The position numbers were made by a program, and so were the translations under genes. This document shows, piece after piece, positions 1-7,966 of a DNA stretch of 64,000 nt (the first letter of the stretch is position 1; every line of letters begins with the position of its first letter). Below the pieces are notes generated by a model, which saw nothing but the letters and a program-made list of their open reading frames with translations, did no database searches and was not told the origin of the DNA. Location of the stretch: contig NZ_CANKZC010000003.1 of assembly GCF_947488565.1 (NCBI RefSeq), positions 450,701-514,700 of the forward strand, read 5' to 3'. Source of the DNA: an uncultured Psychrobacter sp. (GTDB lineage: Bacteria; Pseudomonadota; Gammaproteobacteria; Pseudomonadales; Moraxellaceae).

Positions 1-137
1 ACAATATCACCATTCCAGCCCATCCAAATGCCTGAGTTTCCTATTAGCATGTCATGCAGGGCGACGGCAAGTCCGCCTGCCATTGGGTTGTTATCGGGCA
101 TTTTTACCCGATTGGATAAAACGATTAAGCGGCTCAT
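1..137 (-). CDS. otsA: Trehalose-6-phosphate synthase, N-terminal fragment (cut by window edge)
   Basis: The minus strand from the ATG at 137 encodes a protein beginning MSRLIVLSNRVKMPD and continuing MAGGLAVAL. This is the N-terminal signature of GT20 trehalose-6-phosphate synthases, where the SNRV and GGL segments form part of the UDP-glucose/glucose-6-phosphate site. Only about 45 residues are in the window. The ATG overlaps the otsB stop codon (ATGA at 137-134), so the two are translationally coupled, with otsB first. The product would make trehalose-6-phosphate, the substrate of the upstream phosphatase. Confidence 0.85.
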   Translation of the reverse strand, partial: MSRLIVLSNRVKMPDNNPMAGGLAVALHDMLIGNSGIWMGWNGDI

Positions 138-1075
138 ATAAGACATCTCGTTGTTTTTTTAGTAATAAAGTCATTAGGAGCGGATGATTCAGATAAAAGA
201 GTGGCTCGGTTTTGACAAAAGTCCAAAAAGCTACGCAGTAAAACCGTTACCTCAGTAATGTCATGTACGTAGTAATGAGCACAAGTGGCTCCACTACCTA
301 CTTTAATGCCCATACCTTTTATAGGCTGACCAAGCTGCGCCATAGATGTATTATCGCTTAGGGCATCTTCTTGTTGTATGGCTCTAAATCCTGCCTCATC
401 AGTGATATCATCACCGATAAAGATAGGACAAAGTTTGTGATCGGTTTGCATTTTTTTTAATAAAGTTAGAATAGCGGCACCTTTATCCGCCCCTTTTGGC
501 ACCGCCTCCCAAACATATTTGCCTTGTTGCAACGTCCAATTGACATAACTTTTTACCCTTTTTGCCATAATGGCATACGCCGTATCAGCTAAATCAGGGT
601 TTTGGCGATAGTGCAGAGCGACAGAGTAAGGCTTATCTTCTATGGTAAAGTCTTTATAAGGTTTGCAGGATTGGATAATGGCCAGTTTAATAGCGCTAAG
701 TTCAGTGTTATCAAATTGCAAAGTATCTGAATTGTCGTAGTTTGTACCTTGGGCTTCATTACGATCAAATTCTATTTCGAGACCATGAGTGGCTGCAATC
801 GGTACTTGTATCGAAGATAGCATTTGCTTTGCTTCTGCCAAGCTACGTCCCGTTACGACACCTATATCAACGCCGCAACTTTGTATGTCTTTTATGAGGG
901 ACAGTGTTGCAGCTGGGATGATGCTATCTTTTGGATTGAGCGTAAAATCAGCAAGTGTGCCATCGATATCTAAAAACAAGCAATAATCCTGCTGAATAGA
1001 CAGACAATCAGCAAAACTTCTTGGTTTGATATACATCGGTGATATATTCAGATGAGAGTCTTTCGCTGTAGGCAC
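134..1075 (-). CDS. otsB: Trehalose-6-phosphate phosphatase
   Basis: A 313-residue HAD-superfamily phosphatase that removes phosphate from trehalose-6-phosphate in the cytoplasm (osmoprotection and cold or stress tolerance). The nucleophile motif DIDGT lies at residues 36-40, preceded by hydrophobic LFL. The motif GDDITDE, typical of OtsB, lies near residue 220. A GTG start at 1075 is chosen because AGAGGA lies about seven bases upstream; the nearby ATG is in another frame. It overlaps otsA by four bases in an otsB-otsA operon. The length is somewhat above the usual 250-270 residues because of N- and C-terminal extensions. The promoter should lie in the 1076-1381 intergenic region shared with the divergent GST gene. 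Confidence 0.92.
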   Translation of the reverse strand: MPTAKDSHLNISPMYIKPRSFADCLSIQQDYCLFLDIDGTLADFTLNPKDSIIPAATLSLIKDIQSCGVDIGVVTGRSLAEAKQMLSSIQVPIAATHGLEIEFDRNEAQGTNYDNSDTLQFDNTELSAIKLAIIQSCKPYKDFTIEDKPYSVALHYRQNPDLADTAYAIMAKRVKSYVNWTLQQGKYVWEAVPKGADKGAAILTLLKKMQTDHKLCPIFIGDDITDEAGFRAIQQEDALSDNTSMAQLGQPIKGMGIKVGSGATCAHYYVHDITEVTVLLRSFLDFCQNRATLLSESSAPNDFITKKTTRCLI

Positions 1076-1390
1076 ATCTTTTTCCTCTTAATCGATAGGT
1101 CATCACATTAGCTCGTCATGGTTTGACTTTATTCAGTCTTAATATAAAACAGGCTTTAATTGCTTAAAGTGAATATATCTTTAAGTATTTGTTTATAAAG
1201 CAATAATAACTGGTAAAGTCTGATAATAAGTTTGCCACAAACCGACTCACACTGCGACATGATGACTGTGTCATTTAGTATGAATTTTTTTAGTGTAAAA
1301 CTTTTAATTTATCAGACAATGTGGTTGATGATAAGATAATAGCCTGCACTTTTAAGCCCATTCATCTAGATTAAACTAAGAATGATACTT

Positions 1391-2035
1391 ATGACTTTCT
1401 CACTTCATCGCTTATACTCTTTTCGTCGCTGTCCTTATGCCATGCGCGCTAGGCTTGGCATCTTATTTGCCGAGTTGCAAGTGGAGCTGCGGGAGATAAT
1501 ACTAAAAAATAAACCGCTACAGATGCTAGCGATTAGCCCAAAAGGTACGGTACCTGTTTTACAGCTTTTGGGCGGTGAAGTAATTGAAGAGAGCCGAGAG
1601 ATCATGACATGGGCGCTTGCACAAAACGATCCGCAAGAGCTACTTGATGTAGAAGTTATGCACCAGGCAAATGCGTTGATTGACAAAAACGACAATGAAT
1701 TTAAATATTGGCTGGATCGTTACAAATATGCCGATCGTCACCCTGAGATGACCCAAGAAACGTATCGGCAACGAGGTGAGGCGTTTTTGCAGGTTTTAGA
1801 AGAACTGCTAACCAAGCATACTTATCTTTTAGGGGAGGGCATAACCATTGCTGACATTGGGATTGTGCCTTTTGTTCGGCAGTTTGCTCATGTGGATCGT
1901 GATACTTTTTATAGTCTGCCTTATCCAAATCTGCAGCGCTGGCTACAAGACTGGTTGACGCATCCGCTATTTACACAAATAATGACGAAGTATCAGCCTT
2001 GGCAGGAAGGGGATGATGTAGTGGTCTTTCCATGA
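1391..2035 (+). CDS. Glutathione S-transferase family protein
   Basis: About 214 residues with a two-domain GST layout. The N-terminal thioredoxin-like domain carries RRCPYAMRAR near residues 12-21, and KGTVPVLQL holds the cis-proline that binds glutathione. EESREIM follows, with the usual acidic/serine contact to the gamma-glutamyl group. The C-terminal helical domain contains the N-capping motif ITIADIGIVPFVRQF. The CPYA motif suggests a glutaredoxin- or Omega-like class. Two in-frame ATGs exist (1382 and 1391); I favour 1391 because MTFSLHRLYSFRRCPY starts directly with the first beta strand. The gene is divergent from otsB. Substrate unknown. Confidence 0.8.
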   Translation: MTFSLHRLYSFRRCPYAMRARLGILFAELQVELREIILKNKPLQMLAISPKGTVPVLQLLGGEVIEESREIMTWALAQNDPQELLDVEVMHQANALIDKNDNEFKYWLDRYKYADRHPEMTQETYRQRGEAFLQVLEELLTKHTYLLGEGITIADIGIVPFVRQFAHVDRDTFYSLPYPNLQRWLQDWLTHPLFTQIMTKYQPWQEGDDVVVFP

Positions 2036-2138
2036 CCAGTAATATTCTGTCATAAAGGCAAACACTAGCGTTATGAAGGAACATTGATACAGAACTATTG
2101 ATATAATGCTCATTGTTATGAAATAAAGAAATCAAATT

Positions 2139-2852
2139 ATGGAACAAAGACAAGACGCTGTAGAACACAAACCCGTATTTATGCCTAGAGTCAACAGTGA
2201 TAATCTGGTAAAAACAGATATGGTTAGGTTTGAGCGACATGTGGGGTTTGCCAGTCGGCAAAAGAAAAAATCCATCAATGATATGCATCAAGTCATTCGT
2301 AAAAAATATGGATTCAATCACGTTTTAGAGCTGTCTAGTAAATCTGGCAATAAGCTCAGCTTTTTACTCAGTCCACTTAGTTTAAAGCTCACTGACGAGC
2401 ATAACGGCGCGCAGTATAGTGTCGAAAACATCTTTCAGGCGAGTAAGGTGTTTGAACATGGCGGTCCTTATACTGATTTGCTAGCAGTGCCACCAAGACA
2501 AGCCAAAAAAGACGAGCGCTTACAATCCTCTGGTGAGCTCATTGGTTACAATGATTTTGGTATGGAGTGGAATCTAGAGCCGCTAACTGCGTTTTATGAT
2601 TGGCTGTATATTAACGCACTAAAGCAGAACACTCAGTTACACGAAGAGGTTATGCAATATCAAGCCTTTACAGACCTTGAATTTAACCCCAAGAAGTCTA
2701 TTCATTGTCCGGCTTATTCGCTGGCGATGTTTGTAGCGCTTAATAAACGCGATTTACTTGATAATATTGAAGACCCAGGAACGTTTTATGACTTACATAC
2801 TGAGTTTAAATTGAGTAATACAGCCCATCTGTTAGAAGAGGGGTGGTTTTGA
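2139..2852 (+). CDS. NADAR-type ADP-ribosylglycohydrolase (DarT1-associated antitoxin family), orphan
   Basis: A 237-residue protein. The block YSVENIFQASKVFEHGGPY, the following RQAKKDERL, and GMEWNLEPLTAFYDWLY match my memory of the NADAR antitoxins paired with DarT1 DNA ADP-ribosyltransferases (the DUF6977 type). Those enzymes remove ADP-ribose from DNA bases. The N-terminal segment with VGFASRQKKKSI also fits that family. No DarT-like toxin gene lies next to it: upstream is the GST gene and downstream is rluF. It is therefore an orphan antitoxin or a housekeeping or defence-related glycohydrolase. The family assignment is from remembered motifs, not a search. Confidence 0.65.
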   Translation: MEQRQDAVEHKPVFMPRVNSDNLVKTDMVRFERHVGFASRQKKKSINDMHQVIRKKYGFNHVLELSSKSGNKLSFLLSPLSLKLTDEHNGAQYSVENIFQASKVFEHGGPYTDLLAVPPRQAKKDERLQSSGELIGYNDFGMEWNLEPLTAFYDWLYINALKQNTQLHEEVMQYQAFTDLEFNPKKSIHCPAYSLAMFVALNKRDLLDNIEDPGTFYDLHTEFKLSNTAHLLEEGWF

Positions 2853-3114
2853 ATGGTTTGACTAGAGATTGGCTTCGTTTGTCCGTCCCATGCCTTTCAA
2901 CTCGTATAGTTTTTTTGCACTTTTGGCATCCTTAAAAAGCTGTTTTGACACAACTTCGATTTGGACGATTATGCATCTATTTTTAGATTGCCCTCTCCTT
3001 TAAATTGGGTGCTGAACTTCCTATATAATGTGAGCCATCTCGCTGACGATAATCCATTCAATTTAGTCTTTTTCTTAGCAAAAAAGGCTTTTTACTAGGT
3101 GAAAGTGGTACTTT

Positions 3115-4107
3115 ATGTTTAATACATCCTCGACTCGTTTAAATAAATACATCAGCGAAAGCGGTATTTGCTCCAGGCGAGACGCTGACCGCTTTATTGA
3201 ACAAGGTAATGTCTACCTCAATGGTAAGCGTGCTCAAGTAGGCGATCAGGTGGTTACTGGAGATACGGTAAAAGTTAACGGACAGCTCATCGAGCCGCGG
3301 GAGGCAGATGATTTTGTCTTTATTGTATTGAATAAGCCAGTGGGCATTGTGAGCACTACTGAAAGCTCGGAGAAAAGTAACATTGTCGATTTTGTCAGAC
3401 ATGGAGTACGTATTTTTCCGATTGGTCGTTTGGATAAAGATTCTCAAGGTTTAATCTTTTTGACCAACAATGGCGACCTAGTGAACAAGGTATTACGTGC
3501 GGGTAATAATCATGAAAAAGAGTATTTGGTGACGGTTAATAAACCGATCACCGATAGTTTTATTGAGGGTTTAGCAGGCGGTGTGCCTATTTTGGGCACG
3601 ATGACCAAAAAATGCCCGGTAACTAAGGTGGCACCCACCGTATTTAACATTACGCTAGTACAGGGGTTAAACCGTCAAATTCGCCGGATGTGTGAGCATT
3701 TTGGTTATGAAGTCGTGAAGCTTGAACGTACACGGATTATGAACGTGACCCTTAAGGGTCTTCCAGTTGGAGATTGGCGAGATTTAACCCCAAAGGAGAT
3801 GTCTGTTTTACTTAACTCTATAGAAGATTCTTCTTCGCAAGACAAGAATGCGGCTAAGAAATCTCGCAATACACCAAGAAAAAACGCTCGTACTAATAGC
3901 TCGTCAAAATCAAAAGCGTCTTCTAAATCAGCAAGCGCGGCAAAGGGGAGTAGTAAACACCCTAAAGACGGTGCTAGAAAACCAAGGGGTTCTAAAGGTG
4001 GGCGTCATTCTGGTCATGATAAGAAGGCTGGAGGCAATGGTAAACCTGCTACAAACGGTAAGCGTCCTGCAAAAGGCCGAGGGTCTAAGCGGTCTTCAAA
4101 ACGATAG
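3115..4107 (+). CDS. rluF: 23S rRNA pseudouridine(2604) synthase
   Basis: Isomerises U2604 in 23S rRNA. The N-terminal S4 RNA-binding domain begins [19 protein letters not shown] (residues about 8-26). The RsuA/RluB/E/F catalytic core contains [10 protein letters not shown] with the catalytic Asp near residue 105, and later [18 protein letters not shown]. These blocks are close to RluF. The catalytic part ends near residue 240. About 90 further residues are almost entirely Lys, Arg, Ser, Gly, Asn and Ala, a long basic tail predicted to be disordered and RNA-binding. The start ATG at 3115 follows AGGTGAAAG. Monocistronic. Confidence 0.92.
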   Translation: MFNTSSTRLNKYISESGICSRRDADRFIEQGNVYLNGKRAQVGDQVVTGDTVKVNGQLIEPREADDFVFIVLNKPVGIVSTTESSEKSNIVDFVRHGVRIFPIGRLDKDSQGLIFLTNNGDLVNKVLRAGNNHEKEYLVTVNKPITDSFIEGLAGGVPILGTMTKKCPVTKVAPTVFNITLVQGLNRQIRRMCEHFGYEVVKLERTRIMNVTLKGLPVGDWRDLTPKEMSVLLNSIEDSSSQDKNAAKKSRNTPRKNARTNSSSKSKASSKSASAAKGSSKHPKDGARKPRGSKGGRHSGHDKKAGGNGKPATNGKRPAKGRGSKRSSKR

Positions 4108-4228
4108 CTCAATGTGTAATGGTCAGATAATAATTTTTGATAAAGTAGCGCCTACAAGTGAGTTTAGCGACCAAGGTAAGTAGTGATATAATTCCCCGAT
4201 AATGAATATTTTATAAAGGCTTTACATT

Positions 4229-4507
4229 ATGGCTCGTACCGCTAGCGCATTACATATTTTAGTAAAAGATAAAGAGTTGGCGGAGGATATTATCGCCAAG
4301 CTTAAAAAAGGTGCGCATTTTGATGTGCTCGCTAAAAAACACTCAACCTGCCCGTCAGCTAAAAAAGGCGGTAACTTAGGCGAGTTTAAAAAAGGTCAAA
4401 TGGTGCCAGCATTCGATAAAGTCTGCTTCAACGGCGAACTATTTACTCCGCATTTAGTAAAAACCAAATTTGGTTGGCATGTGGTTAAAGTGCTTTATAG
4501 GACGTAA
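4229..4507 (+). CDS. ppiC: Peptidyl-prolyl cis-trans isomerase, parvulin type
   Basis: A 92-residue single-domain cytoplasmic parvulin. Recognisable family segments are [10 protein letters not shown] at the N-terminus, [19 protein letters not shown] in the middle, and FGWHVVKV at the C-terminus; the two His residues sit where parvulins place their active-site histidines. The length equals that of E. coli PpiC. A hairpin terminator follows at 4543. This is the last clear core-genome gene before the island boundary. Confidence 0.93.
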   Translation: MARTASALHILVKDKELAEDIIAKLKKGAHFDVLAKKHSTCPSAKKGGNLGEFKKGQMVPAFDKVCFNGELFTPHLVKTKFGWHVVKVLYRT

Positions 4508-4542
4508 GCGTTAGATTCTGTATTTAATAGACGATGTATAAG

Positions 4543-4574
4543 AAAAGCCAGATAACTTGAGTTGTCTGGCTTTT
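4543..4574. terminator. Rho-independent terminator after ppiC
   Basis: A near-perfect stem AAAAGCCAGA(T)AACT / TTGTCTGGCTTTT with a short TGAG loop, with A-rich and T-rich flanks so it can work in both directions. It lies 36 bases after the ppiC stop. Confidence 0.85.
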
Positions 4575-4821
4575 CTTATGGTGAATACTTATCTACCTGC
4601 CAAAAGTTGTGCTCACATATAACATTGTCTAAATAGGCAAAGCATTTAGAAATCGTCTCAAACTGGGTTTTCTATATTTAGAATGGACTATGGTGATAGT
4701 TGACTCTAATAGTACTATAACTTTAACGGTTGGAACGAGCTTTTAGTTGAGTAGACAAACTTAACTATATCCAATAACCTATTTTGATAATTCCGCTACA
4801 TCCCCCGAAAAACAGACAAAA

Positions 4822-4860
4822 AAAGCCTCACTGCTCGTATAAAGAGTAGTGAGGCTTTCT
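4822..4860. terminator. Rho-independent terminator, likely bidirectional
   Basis: A 15-base stem, AAAGCCTCACTGCTC pairing with GAGTAGTGAGGCTTT, with a 7-base loop and T-rich tail. It sits eight bases from the tRNA-Gly fragment. It may originally have terminated a transcript that ended with that tRNA, or shields the island from the core genes. Confidence 0.8.
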
Positions 4861-4867
4861 TAATATT

Positions 4868-4910
4868 TGGAGCGGGATAAGAGATACCCCAACCTTGGCA
4901 AGGCTCGCGG
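4868..4910 (-). other. Degraded 3' half of tRNA-Gly(GCC); candidate attachment-site scar
   Basis: Read on the minus strand, this stretch carries the anticodon arm CCTTGCCAAGG with GCC anticodon, then TTGGGGT, and ends in the acceptor 3' strand and tail CCCGCTCCA of bacterial tRNA-Gly(GCC). About 13 bases of the T-arm, including the GTTCGA loop, are missing, and there is no 5' half (no D-arm or 5' acceptor strand), so it is not functional. A 3' tRNA fragment next to recombinase genes is what integration into a tRNA gene leaves behind. The intact tRNA-Gly would be expected at the other end of the island, outside the window. Confidence 0.7.
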
Positions 4911-4946
4911 ACTAAAATTATAGAAATGTATTTTAATAGATTATAG

Positions 4947-4985
4947 GCTACACCATATGATATACATACGGTGTAGCTTTTTTTA
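4947..4985 (+). terminator. Rho-independent terminator hairpin
   Basis: A 13-base stem with one mismatch, GCTACACCATATG against CATACGGTGTAGC, 5-base loop, followed by a run of seven Ts. It lies between the tRNA-Gly fragment and the recombinase operon. Orientation by the T-run is plus. The rest of 4508-5190 holds no gene I can support. Confidence 0.8.
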
Positions 4986-5190
4986 TTATCTCAATGTATA
5001 GTGTAAAAAAGAACAATATTACTTATACCACACGTTTATAGTCACCATGAATTTATGGTATTTTGACACCGACTAAAAACTTGTTAAATCATATTTTACT
5101 CTCCCCTAGCAGAATTATCCAATGTCTATACGTGATATTTCGGATTCTAAAGCAAGCTACTTTATATGAGTTACAAGCTAAAGGTGCATT

Positions 5191-5742
5191 ATGAAAACAA
5201 GTAACAACCTACCCAAGTCTAGTACTCAATACGCCCGTCTATCCTCTAAAGATTTACTAAGTTTGTATATACACCCTGAAGCTAAAACAGCATATAAACT
5301 CTATGTAGAATATTTTCCAATAGACTACATAGTTTTAACTGAGAATCAGACAATACACTTTGATGTTTTCTACGATCGAATGAACTTCTATTTTTATAAT
5401 AATTTTTCAGCACAATTGGTAATGGCGAATAGTACTGATGTCTATGTTAAGAAGTTGCAGCCGACTATAAGCTCAATAAACCTAGAGTCATGGAAATATG
5501 TTTTGGAAGAGTTTTTAAACCTTAATCCTGTAAATATTGATATCTATAACCAATTAAAGGTTCAGATGCCAGAAGGTATTCAGCGCAAGCTATTTGGTAA
5601 GCTGATGACGATTGAAGATGTTTGCCGAAGAAAAGGTATCTCTAGACATCATTTTGATTATCAACAGGCAAAACAAAAATGCTCAGTCTTCAAGATGCCT
5701 AGCTTTGACGAGTTGATACAAAGGAATGTAAATGGAGATTGA
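5191..5742 (+). CDS. Small first protein of a three-gene recombinase operon
   Basis: A 183-residue protein with no catalytic motif that I recognise. It is basic near the C-terminus, with a possible helix-turn-helix-like stretch around residues 140-165 (EDVCRRKGISRHHFDYQQAK), suggesting a DNA-binding accessory or excisionase-like role. The ATG has AAAGGTG seven bases upstream. It overlaps the next gene by 11 bases, so it is translationally coupled to the two tyrosine recombinases. Mobile modules with a small protein plus two large recombinases are known in several forms (Tn554-like trios, RIT elements, the gamma-mobile-trio). I cannot say which this belongs to. Confidence 0.6.
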   Translation: MKTSNNLPKSSTQYARLSSKDLLSLYIHPEAKTAYKLYVEYFPIDYIVLTENQTIHFDVFYDRMNFYFYNNFSAQLVMANSTDVYVKKLQPTISSINLESWKYVLEEFLNLNPVNIDIYNQLKVQMPEGIQRKLFGKLMTIEDVCRRKGISRHHFDYQQAKQKCSVFKMPSFDELIQRNVNGD

Positions 5743-7966
5743 TATTGAGCATGCTACTGATGGACTCATTCCTAATGTACTCGATAACCACCAAAGCGTT
5801 AGGAAATACTTTCTAACTGTGGCTGCATTGTCAGGCCAGGGTTTTATGAGTTTATCTTTACCAGAGACAGAGAAGGATTTTGTTTTATCAAAAATAGAAC
5901 TTAAAGCCATTTATAAGAGTTGTACTGGTAGATTAACAAACGATCATTTCAGAGTAACAACATTTATAGGTTCAACGTATCATCTTGAAGATTTAGATAT
6001 CAGCAATCCAGCACCAGAGTGGCTTTGGATATCCAAACTATGTCAATTACTACTATACTGTTCAGATCGTAAATTAATGAACAGAATTACTGAAATAACT
6101 ACTTTTGCACGTTTGTGGATAGTACAAGGTAGTTCTTATCATAATTTATGGCAAGAGTGTGTAGAGCTACAATCTAAAGATATAGCTACTACATTCGAAA
6201 ATATTGATGCATATAAGCAACATCTCGACGAGATTAATAGTCCTGATCTTAATCAGTTTGCTAAAGTGCATAGAGCATTAAAATTTGTGCTGCATAACAA
6301 AAATCGTATCGAGCGGACTTCCACAAATGGTCGTAAAAGTAGGGTTACGCGGCGGGTTGATGAGGAAAAAATTGAGTACGTTGTGTTTAATGATGTCGAC
6401 GATGATAGCGATGAGTTAATTAGTGTCACCGAGTTTTTAAAAACTGATAATGATATTGATGTCGTGCGCGAGAAATTAGATATTGGATTACCAGATTTTA
6501 CGTTACTCAAGCAAACATCACTACAAGCGCATGAAAAGTATTCTCCGCAACAGATGTACCATCGTACGCGCTCAAAGCTGCAGCATGCCAATAAGAACGA
6601 ACGTCTTATAGGCAGTAATGTCAGGATTCTACCTTTATTCGCGTTACAAAATATTTTTGCGTATCTATGGCAGCTTTTTGAGGGATTATCATCTAGTCAT
6701 GATAGAGATAAAAAGAGAGTGGTTAGTTATTTACTACTGTCAATGTTAACTGGGAGGTCAGTTGTCCAGTTAATTGAGGATGTAACAGGTAACAATAAGC
6801 AGTATATTAATTTAAATCGTCGGAACAATAGCTATCATTTAAATATCATCCTAGACATCACACCTCTTAGACTGCGTACTCAAGGTATCCAGAAAGTATT
6901 AGCCAATCGTTTGCTTGAATGTGACATAAGTCTTCCTGAGCAACTGGGTGTGTTTTTAGCCTATAAAGGCGATATTAATAAAGAGATTTTGTATGAAGTT
7001 ATAAACGAAACTCGTGATGCCCTAAAGCTACCATATCTGTCACTGGCCCGTATTGAGAAAGGCTTATACAGTATTCTTATTCATCATGTCTCTAATAGTC
7101 AGATTGCTAGTATCATTACAGGTCGAAATGAACGTAAACGAGCCGATATATGGTATAGCTCTAACAGTATTGATAACATTCGAGCTGTTTATCAACGAGC
7201 CATTACACTTATCAGTCAAAAAACGACATATGACAATGACTACCTAAATCTAGTTTCCAATATTTTTAATTATAAAATCGGTAGTCAAAATTGCCCTGAT
7301 TATGCAATCGTCATTAATTTTATTGACCTATTACACCAAAAAGTAGAGGCAACGACTGATTATATTGAAAAATTTAATGCGTATAGCATTTGGCTTTGGC
7401 ATATCAGCTTACTTTTAACTTCAGTGCGGGCAGTTGAGGGTGCACCAGGTTATTTTGATCAATTTAATTTAGAACTAGGGCTTATTTGGATCTCTGACAA
7501 AGAAGAGCGAGCAACGGCGTCGAGTCAAAGATATGTGCCTCTATGTCCATTCTTAATTGAGGCAATCAACCGATATATAGATTTTTTAAAAAGCTTCTCG
7601 TCTCTTTTTTGTCGTTTAGACATGCGCATTCAACATTGGGTTGACGAGGTAATGAAATCTGAGCGACCACTGATTAACGTGTTTAATAAAAAAGGTGAGC
7701 TAGAATCAATTCGTCCAGTACTGGTGAGAAATGAAATTCATAAAAACTTTAAGTTCAAAGAGGATTGGACAAGGCATGTTGGGCAGCGTTATCTGCATGA
7801 GCAGAACGTAAATGAGTCGATGATACTCTCTGTATTTGGTCATGAGATGATGGGGCAGGAGTCTTGGCGAAAGAATTCATCGATAAGCATCGGTGACATT
7901 TTGGACTTGCGTCCAACTTATCAAGCACTTGCAGATAAGCTTGAGATAAGACAGGTGCAAGTATGA
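5732..7966 (+). CDS. Large tyrosine recombinase-like protein (744 aa), middle gene of the trio
   Basis: The C-terminal third resembles a tyrosine recombinase catalytic domain. A first-arginine box SVRAVEGAPGY lies near residue 565, with a lysine-containing turn WISDKEERA about 25 residues later. A second box, WTRHVGQRYL, is near residue 680, and FGHEMMGQE near 702. A clear catalytic tyrosine in the usual place after the GH box is not obvious; the best candidate is in PTYQAL near 728. The first 450 residues show no known domain. It overlaps its neighbours by 11 and 4 bases. It could be an active recombinase or a catalytically weakened partner of the next protein. Confidence 0.65.
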   Translation: MEIDIEHATDGLIPNVLDNHQSVRKYFLTVAALSGQGFMSLSLPETEKDFVLSKIELKAIYKSCTGRLTNDHFRVTTFIGSTYHLEDLDISNPAPEWLWISKLCQLLLYCSDRKLMNRITEITTFARLWIVQGSSYHNLWQECVELQSKDIATTFENIDAYKQHLDEINSPDLNQFAKVHRALKFVLHNKNRIERTSTNGRKSRVTRRVDEEKIEYVVFNDVDDDSDELISVTEFLKTDNDIDVVREKLDIGLPDFTLLKQTSLQAHEKYSPQQMYHRTRSKLQHANKNERLIGSNVRILPLFALQNIFAYLWQLFEGLSSSHDRDKKRVVSYLLLSMLTGRSVVQLIEDVTGNNKQYINLNRRNNSYHLNIILDITPLRLRTQGIQKVLANRLLECDISLPEQLGVFLAYKGDINKEILYEVINETRDALKLPYLSLARIEKGLYSILIHHVSNSQIASIITGRNERKRADIWYSSNSIDNIRAVYQRAITLISQKTTYDNDYLNLVSNIFNYKIGSQNCPDYAIVINFIDLLHQKVEATTDYIEKFNAYSIWLWHISLLLTSVRAVEGAPGYFDQFNLELGLIWISDKEERATASSQRYVPLCPFLIEAINRYIDFLKSFSSLFCRLDMRIQHWVDEVMKSERPLINVFNKKGELESIRPVLVRNEIHKNFKFKEDWTRHVGQRYLHEQNVNESMILSVFGHEMMGQESWRKNSSISIGDILDLRPTYQALADKLEIRQVQV

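Noticed and set aside
4868-4910. Functional tRNA-Gly
   Set aside because: No 5' half, no D-arm, and the T-loop is missing; it cannot fold as a tRNA.
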